Shown piece after piece: positions 52,824-61,280 of a DNA stretch of 64,000 nt; the stretch's first letter is position 1, and every line of letters starts with the position of its first letter. The notes under the pieces are model-generated. The model made no database searches. It was given only the letters and a program-made list of their open reading frames with translations, and was not told the origin of the DNA. Made by a program: the position numbers and the translations under genes. The DNA is from Pseudonocardia sp. (lineage in GTDB: Bacteria > Actinomycetota > Actinomycetes > Mycobacteriales > Pseudonocardiaceae): assembly GCA_025869365.1 (NCBI GenBank), contig JAOZVV010000156.1, positions 62,001 through 126,000 on the forward strand, given 5' to 3'.

Positions 52824-54907
52824 CCGGGGGAACAGACTTCTACCAGGTCATCCTGGGAGACCGACCCGGGCGCGTATGTGTCGCAGTCGGGTTCGGTCCC
52901 TACCGGAACGCGGACGGCAAGTACAAGCACCACACTTGGGAGGAAGACCGCCGCTTCGAATGGCCGGCTCAACGCGCCGAGCTCGAGGCCTACGCCGAAA
53001 GCATCGCCGCTGGGCCCGCGGCGGACTTCTACGTCTGCCCGGCAGTGCGTCACAGCGGGGCTCGAGGTCGGCGCAAGGGCGACGCCCTGCCGCCGCTCGT
53101 CGTGTGGGCGGACCTCGACGGCGAGCCGACCGACCCGGCGCTCTTCGCCCAGCTCATCGACCTCGGCGGGTTCGTCGTCGAGTCCGGCACACCCGGGCAC
53201 CGGCACGCCTACTGGCCGCTCACCCGACCGGTCGACCTCGGCACCCACAGCCGTCTCGGGCAGGCACTCGTCGCCCGCCTGGGTGCCGACCACAAATGGA
53301 GCGACGAAACGCTCCTGCGGCTGCCAGGGACGTACTCGTACAAGAGCGGCGAGAAGGTGCGCGTCGTCGCCTCCTCGTGGAACGGCCGCAGGGTCGACCC
53401 GGAAGACCTGGCCGAGCTACTCGGCGTGGACCTCACACAAGCCCCCGGGGACAGCGGCACAGAGCCGGCGGGCGAACGTCCCGCCGTCGTCGCCGAACTC
53501 GCACCCGCCACGCTTCCGGGCCTCGTGCGCCATGCCCTCGAGCACCCCGAGGTGACGGACAGGTCGGCGGCGTGCGCCCGGGTGATCGGAGCGTGCCGCG
53601 ACGCGCACCTGACTGCCGGACAGGCGTTGAGCCTGCTGGCGACATATCCGCCGGCGCGGCGCTACCGGGATGACCGACACATGGCGGCAGACGTCGCGCG
53701 GGTCTACGCCAAGTCCATCGCAGTCGCCGCCCGAACATCCGCCATGCCGACGGTCAACCAGTTCCTGGGCCTGCCCGACAGCACGGCCCCGACCCGCTCG
53801 GAGAGCACGATGAACGGCGCCGAGTCGACCTCTGCGGAGGGCGGCGAGTCAGCCCCGGCGCCTGCTGGGGTCGCAGAAACTCCGGAACGGGTGGAGCGGG
53901 CCCGGATCGTCACCGGCGGGTCGTTCATCTATGACGCTCCACAGACCGTGCCCTCGATCTGGGGGAGAGGCGACGAGGTGCTCTGGGCCGAGGGCGAGCC
54001 GCTCATGATCACCGGCCCGACGGGCGTCGGAAAGACGACACTGGGCGGCCAGCTCGTCGCAGGCCGGCTCGGTCTCCTCGACGAGACCCTCGGCTACCCA
54101 GTGAAGCCCGGTCGCCGCGTCCTCTACCTCGCGATGGACCGCCCTGCCCAGATCGCCCGGGCGCTGGGCAGGCTGCTGCGCCAGCATCCGCGCGAGGTGC
54201 TCGACGAGCGGCTCGTCGTGCTCAAGGGCCCGCCGCCAGCGGACCTCGGGCGCCATCCCTCGGTGCTGCTCGCCCTCGCTGACGAGCACGGCGCCGACAC
54301 GGTGGTCATCGACTCGATGAAGGATGCCGCGTCGAAACTCTCCGACGAGGAGACAGGCCAGGGCCTCAACACCGCGATGCAGTATTGCGTGGCTGCCGGG
54401 ATCGAGGTGATGGCCTACCACCACCAGCGCAAGGCGACGAACGGCGCTGGCGGTGGGAAGCCGACCTCGATCTCCGACGTCTACGGCAGTGCATGGCTCA
54501 CGGCGGGCTGTGGGTCGGTCGTTTTGCTCTGGGGCTCCGCCGGCGACCTCGTCGTCGAGCTCTCGCACCTCAAGCAGCCCGCCGACAAGATCGGGCCGGT
54601 CAAGCTCTTGCACGACCACGAGGCCGGTCGGTCGAGGCTCTTCGAGAATGTCGACCTGCTCGACCTGATTGCGTTACCGGCGACGGTGCGCGAGATCGCG
54701 ATGCAGCTCAATGACGGCACAGGCCCGGTGTCCGACGCGGTCATCGAACAGACCCGCCGGAAGCTCGAGACCGCCGTGCGCCAGGGCTTCGCGAGCAAGG
54801 TTCCCAGCAGGCCGGGCGCTCCCGCGGCTTACGTCAGGGCAGGCCTCAAGGGGGTCACGGATGGGGTCACGGCCCCTTCTGAGAGCGATTGGCCCACGGC
54901 CTCATGA
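52820..54907 (+). CDS. primase-helicase-like replication protein (RepB/prim-pol-like N-term, AAA_25/RepA-like C-term)
   Basis: VVWADLDGEPTDPALFAQLIDLGGFVVESGTPGHRHAYWPLTRPVDL ... LLRLPGTYSYKSG; MITGPTGVGKTTLGGQLVAG Walker A; RVLYLAMDRPAQIARALGRLLRQHP; AYHHQRKATNGAGGGKPTSISDVYGSAWLTAGCGSVVLLWG. Confidence 0.88.
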   Translation: MTGGTDFYQVILGDRPGRVCVAVGFGPYRNADGKYKHHTWEEDRRFEWPAQRAELEAYAESIAAGPAADFYVCPAVRHSGARGRRKGDALPPLVVWADLDGEPTDPALFAQLIDLGGFVVESGTPGHRHAYWPLTRPVDLGTHSRLGQALVARLGADHKWSDETLLRLPGTYSYKSGEKVRVVASSWNGRRVDPEDLAELLGVDLTQAPGDSGTEPAGERPAVVAELAPATLPGLVRHALEHPEVTDRSAACARVIGACRDAHLTAGQALSLLATYPPARRYRDDRHMAADVARVYAKSIAVAARTSAMPTVNQFLGLPDSTAPTRSESTMNGAESTSAEGGESAPAPAGVAETPERVERARIVTGGSFIYDAPQTVPSIWGRGDEVLWAEGEPLMITGPTGVGKTTLGGQLVAGRLGLLDETLGYPVKPGRRVLYLAMDRPAQIARALGRLLRQHPREVLDERLVVLKGPPPADLGRHPSVLLALADEHGADTVVIDSMKDAASKLSDEETGQGLNTAMQYCVAAGIEVMAYHHQRKATNGAGGGKPTSISDVYGSAWLTAGCGSVVLLWGSAGDLVVELSHLKQPADKIGPVKLLHDHEAGRSRLFENVDLLDLIALPATVREIAMQLNDGTGPVSDAVIEQTRRKLETAVRQGFASKVPSRPGAPAAYVRAGLKGVTDGVTAPSESDWPTAS

Positions 54908-55025
54908 AGGGGTCACGGGTGAACCTATTACTGCAGGTCACAAGGGTCACGGTTGGGGTCACGGGGGTCACGGTCCCAAGGGTCACGGTTGCCCCCCCTT
55001 CTAGAAGGGGGCAATCCGTGACCCC
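54851..55025. repeat. iteron-like array of GGGGTCACGG-type repeats plus palindrome; candidate replication origin
   Basis: GTCAC cores at 54854, 54866, 54912, 54937, 54946, 54958, 54967, 54982; palindrome CCCCCTTCTAGAAGGGGG at 54994-55011; inverted copy CCGTGACCCC at 55016-55025. Confidence 0.65.
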
Positions 55026-55115
55026 CCTTGCTGGAGTAAAGAAAGGACAGCCCAGATCGTCCAACGTCTGGACGTGCGATGGCGACCATGTCGAGCCGCC
55101 CTGTGGCGGGGACCG

Positions 55116-55436
55116 ATGACCCGCCGCACGCCGGTCAAGATCCGCCTGCCGCGCGACCCGCTCGCACCCGCAAGGCGAGCAGTCCGCGACGCGCTCCGCC
55201 TGGCCGCACGCGGACGACCCGCAGCGGTCGAGGCGCTCGCAGTGCGGTCGGACCTCGACCCTGCTGACGCCGCGGTCGTGCGACTGCACCTCATGGCCTT
55301 CGCCGAGCGGATCCGCAGGGCTCGAGCAGCAGGTGATGCGAGAGCGGCGGACGTACTGATCGCCGCGGTCTCCGACGAGTTCGCGGGCCGCATCGACCTG
55401 ACCCCCACAGGCCAAGGCGACGAGGAGCCGGCATGA
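55116..55436 (+). CDS. hypothetical helical protein
   Basis: MTRRTPVKIRLPRDPLAPARRAVRDALRLAARGRPAAVEALAVRSDLDPADAAVVRLHLMAFAERIRRARAAGDARAADVLIAAVSDEFAG; stop overlaps the next ATG. Confidence 0.65.
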   Translation: MTRRTPVKIRLPRDPLAPARRAVRDALRLAARGRPAAVEALAVRSDLDPADAAVVRLHLMAFAERIRRARAAGDARAADVLIAAVSDEFAGRIDLTPTGQGDEEPA

Positions 55437-55684
55437 CCAAGCCTGAGCCGACAGGCGACACAGAGGCCGGTGTGCTGGCCGTCGACTTCGACCGCCGGCA
55501 CACGGCCCTCGTCGCGGCACACGACCGGATCGTCGCATCGGCACTCGCCGGCGAGACCGTCACTCGTCGCTGGGCGAGGTGGGAGGAACGCCGCGACCGG
55601 TTGCAGGTCGACATGGCCGCGACGCGCTGCGGGCACGTCGGGGGCTTGTGCGGGTCCGTCACGAGACGCCCGGCGAGGGGGTAG
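55433..55684 (+). CDS. hypothetical protein
   Basis: Overlapping ATG with the previous stop; 83 aa. Confidence 0.5.
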   Translation: MTKPEPTGDTEAGVLAVDFDRRHTALVAAHDRIVASALAGETVTRRWARWEERRDRLQVDMAATRCGHVGGLCGSVTRRPARG

Positions 55685-55850
55685 GGGGGTCTGAATCATG
55701 AACGGCACAGAGGTCAGGCGACCCCGCCCGTCAACAAAATCTCCCTCCGGAACGGATTCTCCGGCGCCCTTTTCGATCGTTAAGAGCCGTTTCCGCAGGC
55801 CAGAAGCGTTGCAGCGGCAGCAGTGTCGCTGCAGGTCCATCCGTCACGTC

Positions 55851-55921
55851 GTGACGCGGCCGTGACGCCTTGTGACGCAAACCGAGCAGAACACCGTGAC
55901 GCGGCTGTGACGGCTGTGACG
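55851..55921. repeat. helically phased GTGACG repeat array upstream of a small ORF
   Basis: GTGACG at 55851, 55862, 55872, 55896, 55907, 55916. Confidence 0.55.
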
Positions 55922-55948
55922 GTCACCCGAGCAAAGAGGAGAACTGCC

Positions 55949-56215
55949 ATGCAGGTCATCAACACCGGCCATGCCGCCGCCGAGGACGCCCTTGTGGCCC
56001 TGGCCGGCCACGTCCCGGCCGACGTCGCGATCGGCCGCCCCCTGGTCGCCACACCCGGTGATGAGGGCTCGATCCACGTCCTGACCGCTACCACGAACTG
56101 GTGGGTCTATCCCGACCACGCCGACCGGCTCGCGGTGCTGGCGGACGGCCGCGGCGAGTTGACGGAGTTCCGCGGCGGCCGGGAGGTCTCCCGCACGATC
56201 GCCGTGATCGAGTAG
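55949..56215 (+). CDS. hypothetical small protein
   Basis: MQVINTGHAAAEDALVALAGHVPADVAIGRPLVATPGDEGSIHVLTATTNWWVYPDHADRLAVLADGRGELTEFRGGREVSRTIAVIE; RBS GAGGAGAA. Confidence 0.65.
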   Translation: MQVINTGHAAAEDALVALAGHVPADVAIGRPLVATPGDEGSIHVLTATTNWWVYPDHADRLAVLADGRGELTEFRGGREVSRTIAVIE

Positions 56216-56474
56216 GATTGACCGCAAGGCCGAGCGCCATCCGGTCCGGTGGAGTCCCGCCAGTGCCAGCCGTCCCAGCTCACGCCAGGCCCGTAAGGGC
56301 TCGCGGAGAGACCGGATCCGGCTCGACTAGCCAGACTCGCCCAGCCGTTGCGATCACCTGCTGAACCACCGTCGAGCGTCCGCTCAGCGTCCGCCCGCCT
56401 CCGTGCGGGCCAGCGCCGCCAGCGCCTCCGGGGTCGGCCCTCCCATTCCTTCTGCGTTCCCAACTGGAGCGATC

Positions 56475-57680
56475 ATGCGTACCAAGTCTGAACTCATCGA
56501 GGAGATGAAGGGCGAACTGGCTGCCGCCCGGGCCATCTCTGCCAAGGCCGATGAGACCGGCCGCGGTTACACCGACGACGAGGCCGCCACGATCACGCGG
56601 CACGTCGATATCGCGAAGAACCTCAAGGCCCGGATCGACCGGATCGACACCGACGCGGCGGTCAAGTCCGCGATCTCCGAGCTGGGCAACTCGATCGGGC
56701 TCGGCGGCCCTGCGGCTCAGGGGGACCAGCGTCCTGCGTGGGCTGTGAAGGGGCGTACTCGTTCCGAGTGGGTCAACAACACTGTCGCCCAGCTGGAGAA
56801 GGCCAGCGCCCGGTTCGACGCACACGGTGAGCCCAGCGGTGCCAAGGCTGTGATCACCGGCTCCGTGGGCGTGCCGTCGCCGATCTTCACCGACATCACC
56901 AAGCTCGCGCCGACCCCGACGCGACTGCTCGACCTCCTGGTCGACCGGGTGTCACTCGCCGGGACCAATACGTTCTCTTTCCTTCGGCAGACGGTGCGCA
57001 CGAACAACGCGGCCCCTGTCGCTGACAACGCCACAAAGCCCACGTCGGTGTACACGTTCGGCGAGGTCGAGGACCGGGTGCGGGTGGTCGCGCACCTGTC
57101 CGAGGCTATCCCCGAGCGGTTCCTGTCCGACCATGCCGGCCTCGTGGAGTTCCTCGAATCCGAGATGGAAGAAGGTCTGTACCGGGCGCTCGAGGCGCAG
57201 GTGCTCGCGGGATCCGGGTCCGGTGAGAATATGACCGGGATCCTCTCGACCAGCGGCATCATCACGCAGGCGTGGAGCGCCGATCTGCTGACCACGCTGC
57301 GGAAGGCTGCGACGGCGCTCGAGCTTGTCGGTGAGGTTCCCACCGCGTGGGCCATCCACCCCACCGACGTCGAGACTCTGGATCTACTGCAGGACAACGA
57401 GGCCAGGCACTATTTCGCCGGCCCGCAGCAGCAGCTCGCGCAGACCAGCCCGGTGTGGAGCTTGCCGATCGTGAAGAGCACCGCCGTCGCGGCCGGGACC
57501 GCGGTGCTGGCGGACTGGAACTATGTCCGACTCGTGGTCCGCGAGGACACCCGCTTCGACATCGACCGGGGCGGCGACCTGTTCGAGAAGAACCAGTTCA
57601 AGGCCCGGCTCGAGGGGCGGTTCGGTGTGGCGGTGCGCCGGCCGACGGCGTTCTGCAAGGTCACGACCGTCGCACCCTGA
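56475..57680 (+). CDS. phage major capsid protein, HK97 family
   Basis: N-terminal delta-domain-like helix; PTPTRLLDLLVDRVSLAGTNTFSFLRQTVRTNNAAPVADNATKPTSVYTFGEVEDRVRVVAHLSEAIPERFLSD ... LVVREDTRFDIDRGGDLFEKNQFKARLEGRFGVAVRRPTAFCKVTTVAP. Confidence 0.95.
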   Translation: MRTKSELIEEMKGELAAARAISAKADETGRGYTDDEAATITRHVDIAKNLKARIDRIDTDAAVKSAISELGNSIGLGGPAAQGDQRPAWAVKGRTRSEWVNNTVAQLEKASARFDAHGEPSGAKAVITGSVGVPSPIFTDITKLAPTPTRLLDLLVDRVSLAGTNTFSFLRQTVRTNNAAPVADNATKPTSVYTFGEVEDRVRVVAHLSEAIPERFLSDHAGLVEFLESEMEEGLYRALEAQVLAGSGSGENMTGILSTSGIITQAWSADLLTTLRKAATALELVGEVPTAWAIHPTDVETLDLLQDNEARHYFAGPQQQLAQTSPVWSLPIVKSTAVAAGTAVLADWNYVRLVVREDTRFDIDRGGDLFEKNQFKARLEGRFGVAVRRPTAFCKVTTVAP

Positions 57681-57687
57681 CGATCTT

Positions 57688-57818
57688 CCGGGCAGGGCGA
57701 GCGCGTCAAAGTCACCGCCGCCGTTCGACCTTCATCGAGTCGGCGGAGCCAAGGCGGCCGAGGCGCTGCCTCCTTAGATCAGCGCCGATGACACCGCCTG
57801 CGCGCTCGCCCTGCCCGG
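57688..57818 (+). ncRNA. candidate structured intercistronic RNA (multi-stem) between capsid and tail-fibre genes
   Basis: 18-bp perfect inverted repeat CCGGGCAGGGCGAGCGCG (57688-57705) / CGCGCTCGCCCTGCCCGG (57801-57818) enclosing further short stems. Confidence 0.45.
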
Positions 57819-57853
57819 TTTCCATCTCCCGAACCGCCTGATAGGAGCTCGGC

Positions 57854-58765
57854 ATGCCCACATCCCTCGACACCTACGCCCCGTTCGACTCGGGTCCTGG
57901 TTCCAACGTCACCGAGGCGACATGGCGCGACTTCATGCGCCACATGCTTGGCTCGGCTAGCGGAGTTCTGCGCGGCTTCCTGAACGAGTTCTCGGTCATC
58001 GGGGACAACTCAGGCATGAACGTCAAGGTCGACACCGGTGAGTGCTGGATGCGTGGGCACTACGGCAAGTCGACCGCGCAGAAGACCCTCTCGATCGCCA
58101 CCGCGCACGCCACCCTCGCCCGCAAGGACCGGGTGATCCTGCGCGCCGACTTCACCAACAACCGGGTCGAGGTCGACGTGCTCACCGGCACCGCCGCGTC
58201 GTCGCCGATCGTCCCGGCGGTCACCCAGTCGACGACGATCTGGGAGACGTCCCTCGCGATCGTGGACATCCCCGCCGCGGACACGGCGATCGGTTCCAGT
58301 CAGGTCACCGACGACCGGGTCTACACGACAGCGCAGGGCAAGTACCGGCGCAGCACGAACCAGTCGATCCCGACGGGCGTGTTCACTGCGGTCGTGCTGG
58401 ACACGGTGGTGTCGCGCAGCGGTGACCTGCAGATCAACCCGTCGACGGGTGTGGTGACGCTGCTTCGGTCGGGGCTGTGGAGTATCTCGGCGAGCATGCG
58501 GTTCGCCGACATCGGCGGCGGCAAAGCGGAGATGCTGGTGTCGGATCCGGCGAACGTGTCAGGGGGCACCACCAGCGACATCCTCGCCGCGCAGACGATG
58601 CCTTTTGTCACCGGCAACGAGATCCACGGGTCGTGCTCGTCGCACGAGAGGCTGCCGGCAGGGAAGCAGCTCGCCCTGTTCGCCTACCAGAACTCAGGCT
58701 CCGCGAAGAACGTCATCCCAGCCGCGAACGGCACCTCTCTGTCGCTGGTGTGGGTCGGCCCGTGA
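57854..58765 (+). CDS. phage tail fibre / minor tail-like protein
   Basis: MPTSLDTYAPFDSGPGSNVTEATWRDFMRHML...SGMNVKVDTGECWMRGHYGKS...DRVILRADFTNNRVEVDVLTG; TNF/C1q-like C-terminal FTAVVLDTVVSRSGDLQINPSTGVVTLLRSGLWSISASMRF. Confidence 0.8.
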   Translation: MPTSLDTYAPFDSGPGSNVTEATWRDFMRHMLGSASGVLRGFLNEFSVIGDNSGMNVKVDTGECWMRGHYGKSTAQKTLSIATAHATLARKDRVILRADFTNNRVEVDVLTGTAASSPIVPAVTQSTTIWETSLAIVDIPAADTAIGSSQVTDDRVYTTAQGKYRRSTNQSIPTGVFTAVVLDTVVSRSGDLQINPSTGVVTLLRSGLWSISASMRFADIGGGKAEMLVSDPANVSGGTTSDILAAQTMPFVTGNEIHGSCSSHERLPAGKQLALFAYQNSGSAKNVIPAANGTSLSLVWVGP

Positions 58766-58871
58766 TGGCGATGGCCGCAGATCAGGACGCCCACGACTCA
58801 CAGTGCGGTCCCGGCCGTCCAGGACCGCAGCTAGCTAGTCGTCCCACCATCACGCACGGAACGGCTCGGCC

Positions 58872-59108
58872 ATGTCTCGTTACCGTCACCGCCGGCCCAA
58901 CCAGCACCCCGCAACCGCCGCCCGGGTTGCCATTCGTCGGCGCCGAGGCGGCAGCCCCGGCCGCGGTCCTCGCCACACCCGCGGGCGGCGCTACCACGCC
59001 CGATCTGGACGTCATGGCGCAGTGCGGGGCAGGGAACCGAGTCCGGCGGAGCTGGTTCGCGCGTGGGTGGTGGTGGCTGACCGTCCGTTGGTGAGCTCGA
59101 CGTCCTAG
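58872..59108 (+). CDS. small basic hypothetical protein (uncertain)
   Basis: MSRYRHRRPNQHPATAARVAIRRRRGG...EPSPAELVRAWVVVADRPLVSSTS; a competing frame 58477..59094 is also open. Confidence 0.25.
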   Translation: MSRYRHRRPNQHPATAARVAIRRRRGGSPGRGPRHTRGRRYHARSGRHGAVRGREPSPAELVRAWVVVADRPLVSSTS

Positions 59109-60007
59109 TGCTCGTCCGTCGTCGGCCCACAGTCGTTCTCGCCGGCGAGCACATCGTGGATCCGCTCGTCCGCCAGCTTCTCAAGCGGCCCCGGCCCCAC
59201 GGGGGGCACCGGGTCGATCGTCGAGATGGGCGGCGCGACCAACTCGACCTGCCGCTCGACGGCGGTCGGCGCCGGCGCGGGATCGCCCGATTCCCAGCCC
59301 CATCCGTCCGTGAGGCCGTCCCTCGCGACGCCGTACACCGCGACCAGGAGACCCAGGACGCCGACTACGGCCATCATCCCAGCGATGCGCGTGCTCTTCG
59401 CGTTGTCACTCCCGAGCTTCTCAACCGTCGTGTCGAGCTTCTCGACCCTCGTTTCCAGCTTCTCCACCGTCGTGTCGAACTTCTCGACCGCTCCGACCAG
59501 CTTCGTGATCGACCGCTCGAGGTCGGCCGGAGCAGTCGGGCTGGCTAGGCCTTCGAGGATCAGTTCTGCATCGGCGTCGAGTTGGGCACGCTCGGCGACG
59601 GGGAGACTGTCGAGGTCGGCTGCGACAGACTCCTCGAACTCCAGTCGTTCGGTATCCTGCTGCGCCGCCCGTCGTCGGGCTTGCTCCGCAGCCTTCATGG
59701 CAGCTTCGAGCGCTGTCCGATATCGGTCCGACCCGTCGCTGGGCCGCGACTCCAGCACGTCAGTCGCGGCCGCGATTGCGGCTTGCAGTGACGGCCGATC
59801 AACCGTCCGCAGGCGGCTGATCGAGTCGTTGATCGCTGCGACGCTCGACTTCATGGACTCGGCCAGCATGTTGTTGATGCTGGGCATCACCAGGCGGACA
59901 GAGTCCAGCATCGCTCCCTCTGATGCGGCCACGCTCCGCCTGAACGCCGCCAGCATCTCGGGCGAGAGGGGAGTGCGGTCGGGATCTTCAGGGGAGCTGA
60001 CGGTCAC
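59105..60007 (-). CDS. coiled-coil protein with one transmembrane helix
   Basis: Heptads VEKFDTTVEKLETRVEKLDTTVEKL then IAGMMAVVGVLGLLVAVYGVA; GTG 60007 preferred (ORF open to 60130). Confidence 0.7.
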   Translation of the reverse strand: MTVSSPEDPDRTPLSPEMLAAFRRSVAASEGAMLDSVRLVMPSINNMLAESMKSSVAAINDSISRLRTVDRPSLQAAIAAATDVLESRPSDGSDRYRTALEAAMKAAEQARRRAAQQDTERLEFEESVAADLDSLPVAERAQLDADAELILEGLASPTAPADLERSITKLVGAVEKFDTTVEKLETRVEKLDTTVEKLGSDNAKSTRIAGMMAVVGVLGLLVAVYGVARDGLTDGWGWESGDPAPAPTAVERQVELVAPPISTIDPVPPVGPGPLEKLADERIHDVLAGENDCGPTTDEH

Positions 60008-60437
60008 CCGATTGAGTGTAGGAAGTAGCCGGAGTGTCCGACGTGATCGGGTCACCCCGGACGCGATCACGAACCGCTCCGCCACGTCGACCGGATCCGT
60101 GATCACCCGGTCGCCCGGTATCCGGGGCATAGCGGGGTGCGCCGGCTCGTCGGGCGGCTCCGGCGCCTCACACCCGTGCGAGGTCGAAGGTGGTCGCCGC
60201 TACTCGCGGCCCGCACGGCACCCCGCGTGTTTTTCTCCCGGCTCCACGCCCGCCTCGAGGACACAGGCCCATTCACCGTCGAGGATGTTGCCGAGCGGGC
60301 GCGACGACGGGTGAACCAAGGAGCACTGGGAACGAGTCCGAGCCCCGCTTCACCCGACGGGCTGGCCCGCGAGCCGGTAACGCTGGGCGTCCGGGCGGCG
60401 ACTGTGGATCACACACCCTGTCGACACCGGAGTCCTG

Positions 60438-61013
60438 ATGCGCCGCGCCCTGCCCACCGTTTTTGCCCTCGCCGCGCTGGCTCTCGCCGGGTGCTCCAAC
60501 ACCGCGCCCCCGGCGCCCGCCGCGGCACCAATCACCGTCGCGCCGACGACACAGGCGCCCGCCGGGTTCGGGGCCAGCACGCCGACCGAACGCGGGGCCC
60601 TCCCCAAGGCACTCGGGCAGCACGCGGGGCTGACAGACGACTCGACCGGGGCGGTCATCGCGGACTTCGCGGTGACGGCGATCGCGCCGGCGAGCTGCAA
60701 CGCGGGAGCGTCGAAGCCGCAGAACGGGCGATTCCTCGCGCTGACGATCGAGGCGACCACGAAGTCCGACCCGAACAACGTGCTGGCCAACATGCAGTCG
60801 TTCGGTTCGCCGTGGGAGTTCGTCGCGGCGGACGGCCGCTCCACGCAGGCGGACAACTCCGCGGCGGCCATGTGTCACTACGACGCCCCAGTGCTCAAGC
60901 CGAACCGCAGCTACACGAGCACGGTCGTCGTCGACGTGCCGGCCGGTACTGCGGGCGTGCTGGTGTTCGACCCGGCACGCAACGGCGGTTGGGAGTGGTC
61001 GATCGCGGCCTGA
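60438..61013 (+). CDS. secreted lipoprotein (DUF4352-like fold possible)
   Basis: MRRALPTVFALAALALAGCSNTAP lipobox; NGRFLALTIEATTKSDPNN...WEFVAADGRSTQ. Confidence 0.75.
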   Translation: MRRALPTVFALAALALAGCSNTAPPAPAAAPITVAPTTQAPAGFGASTPTERGALPKALGQHAGLTDDSTGAVIADFAVTAIAPASCNAGASKPQNGRFLALTIEATTKSDPNNVLANMQSFGSPWEFVAADGRSTQADNSAAAMCHYDAPVLKPNRSYTSTVVVDVPAGTAGVLVFDPARNGGWEWSIAA

Positions 61014-61091
61014 CCGAGGAACGACGAAATCGTCTGCTGGTTCGTCTCCCCTCGAGCGGCTGAACGACCCCAACGGCCGTCTGACAGAAAG

Positions 61092-61280
61092 TCAGGTGTC
61101 GAGGTAGTGGACGTCGAGCTCGAACGAGCGAAGCTCGACGTCCTGCATGATCGCGATCAGATCGCGGGCCATCGCCTCAACCTCGCCCCGGTAGCGGGCC
61201 TGCGTCACGTGGCCGATCTCCGGGACGCTGACGTGCCAAAACTCACCGTCGCGCGATACGTCTACTCGGTAGCACATCAC
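61092..61280 (-). CDS. HicB-like small protein
   Basis: MCYRVDVSRDGEFWHVSVPEIGHVTQARYRGEVEAMARDLIAIM. Confidence 0.65.
   Translation of the reverse strand: MMCYRVDVSRDGEFWHVSVPEIGHVTQARYRGEVEAMARDLIAIMQDVELRSFELDVHYLDT

Noticed and set aside
54889-55119. Small ORFs encoding VT- or GH-repeat peptides over the iteron region
   Set aside because: Several frames give repetitive peptides purely because the DNA repeats; DNA-level function is more parsimonious, though not proven.
57688-57818. Classical MITE with target-site duplication
   Set aside because: Perfect terminal inverted repeats are present but no matching direct repeat was seen in the flanks (…CGATCTT / TTTCCAT…); kept instead as a structured-RNA candidate.
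58477-59094. 205-aa ORF overlapping the tail-fibre gene
   Set aside because: Starts inside the tail-fibre coding region in a different frame, compositionally a shadow ORF.
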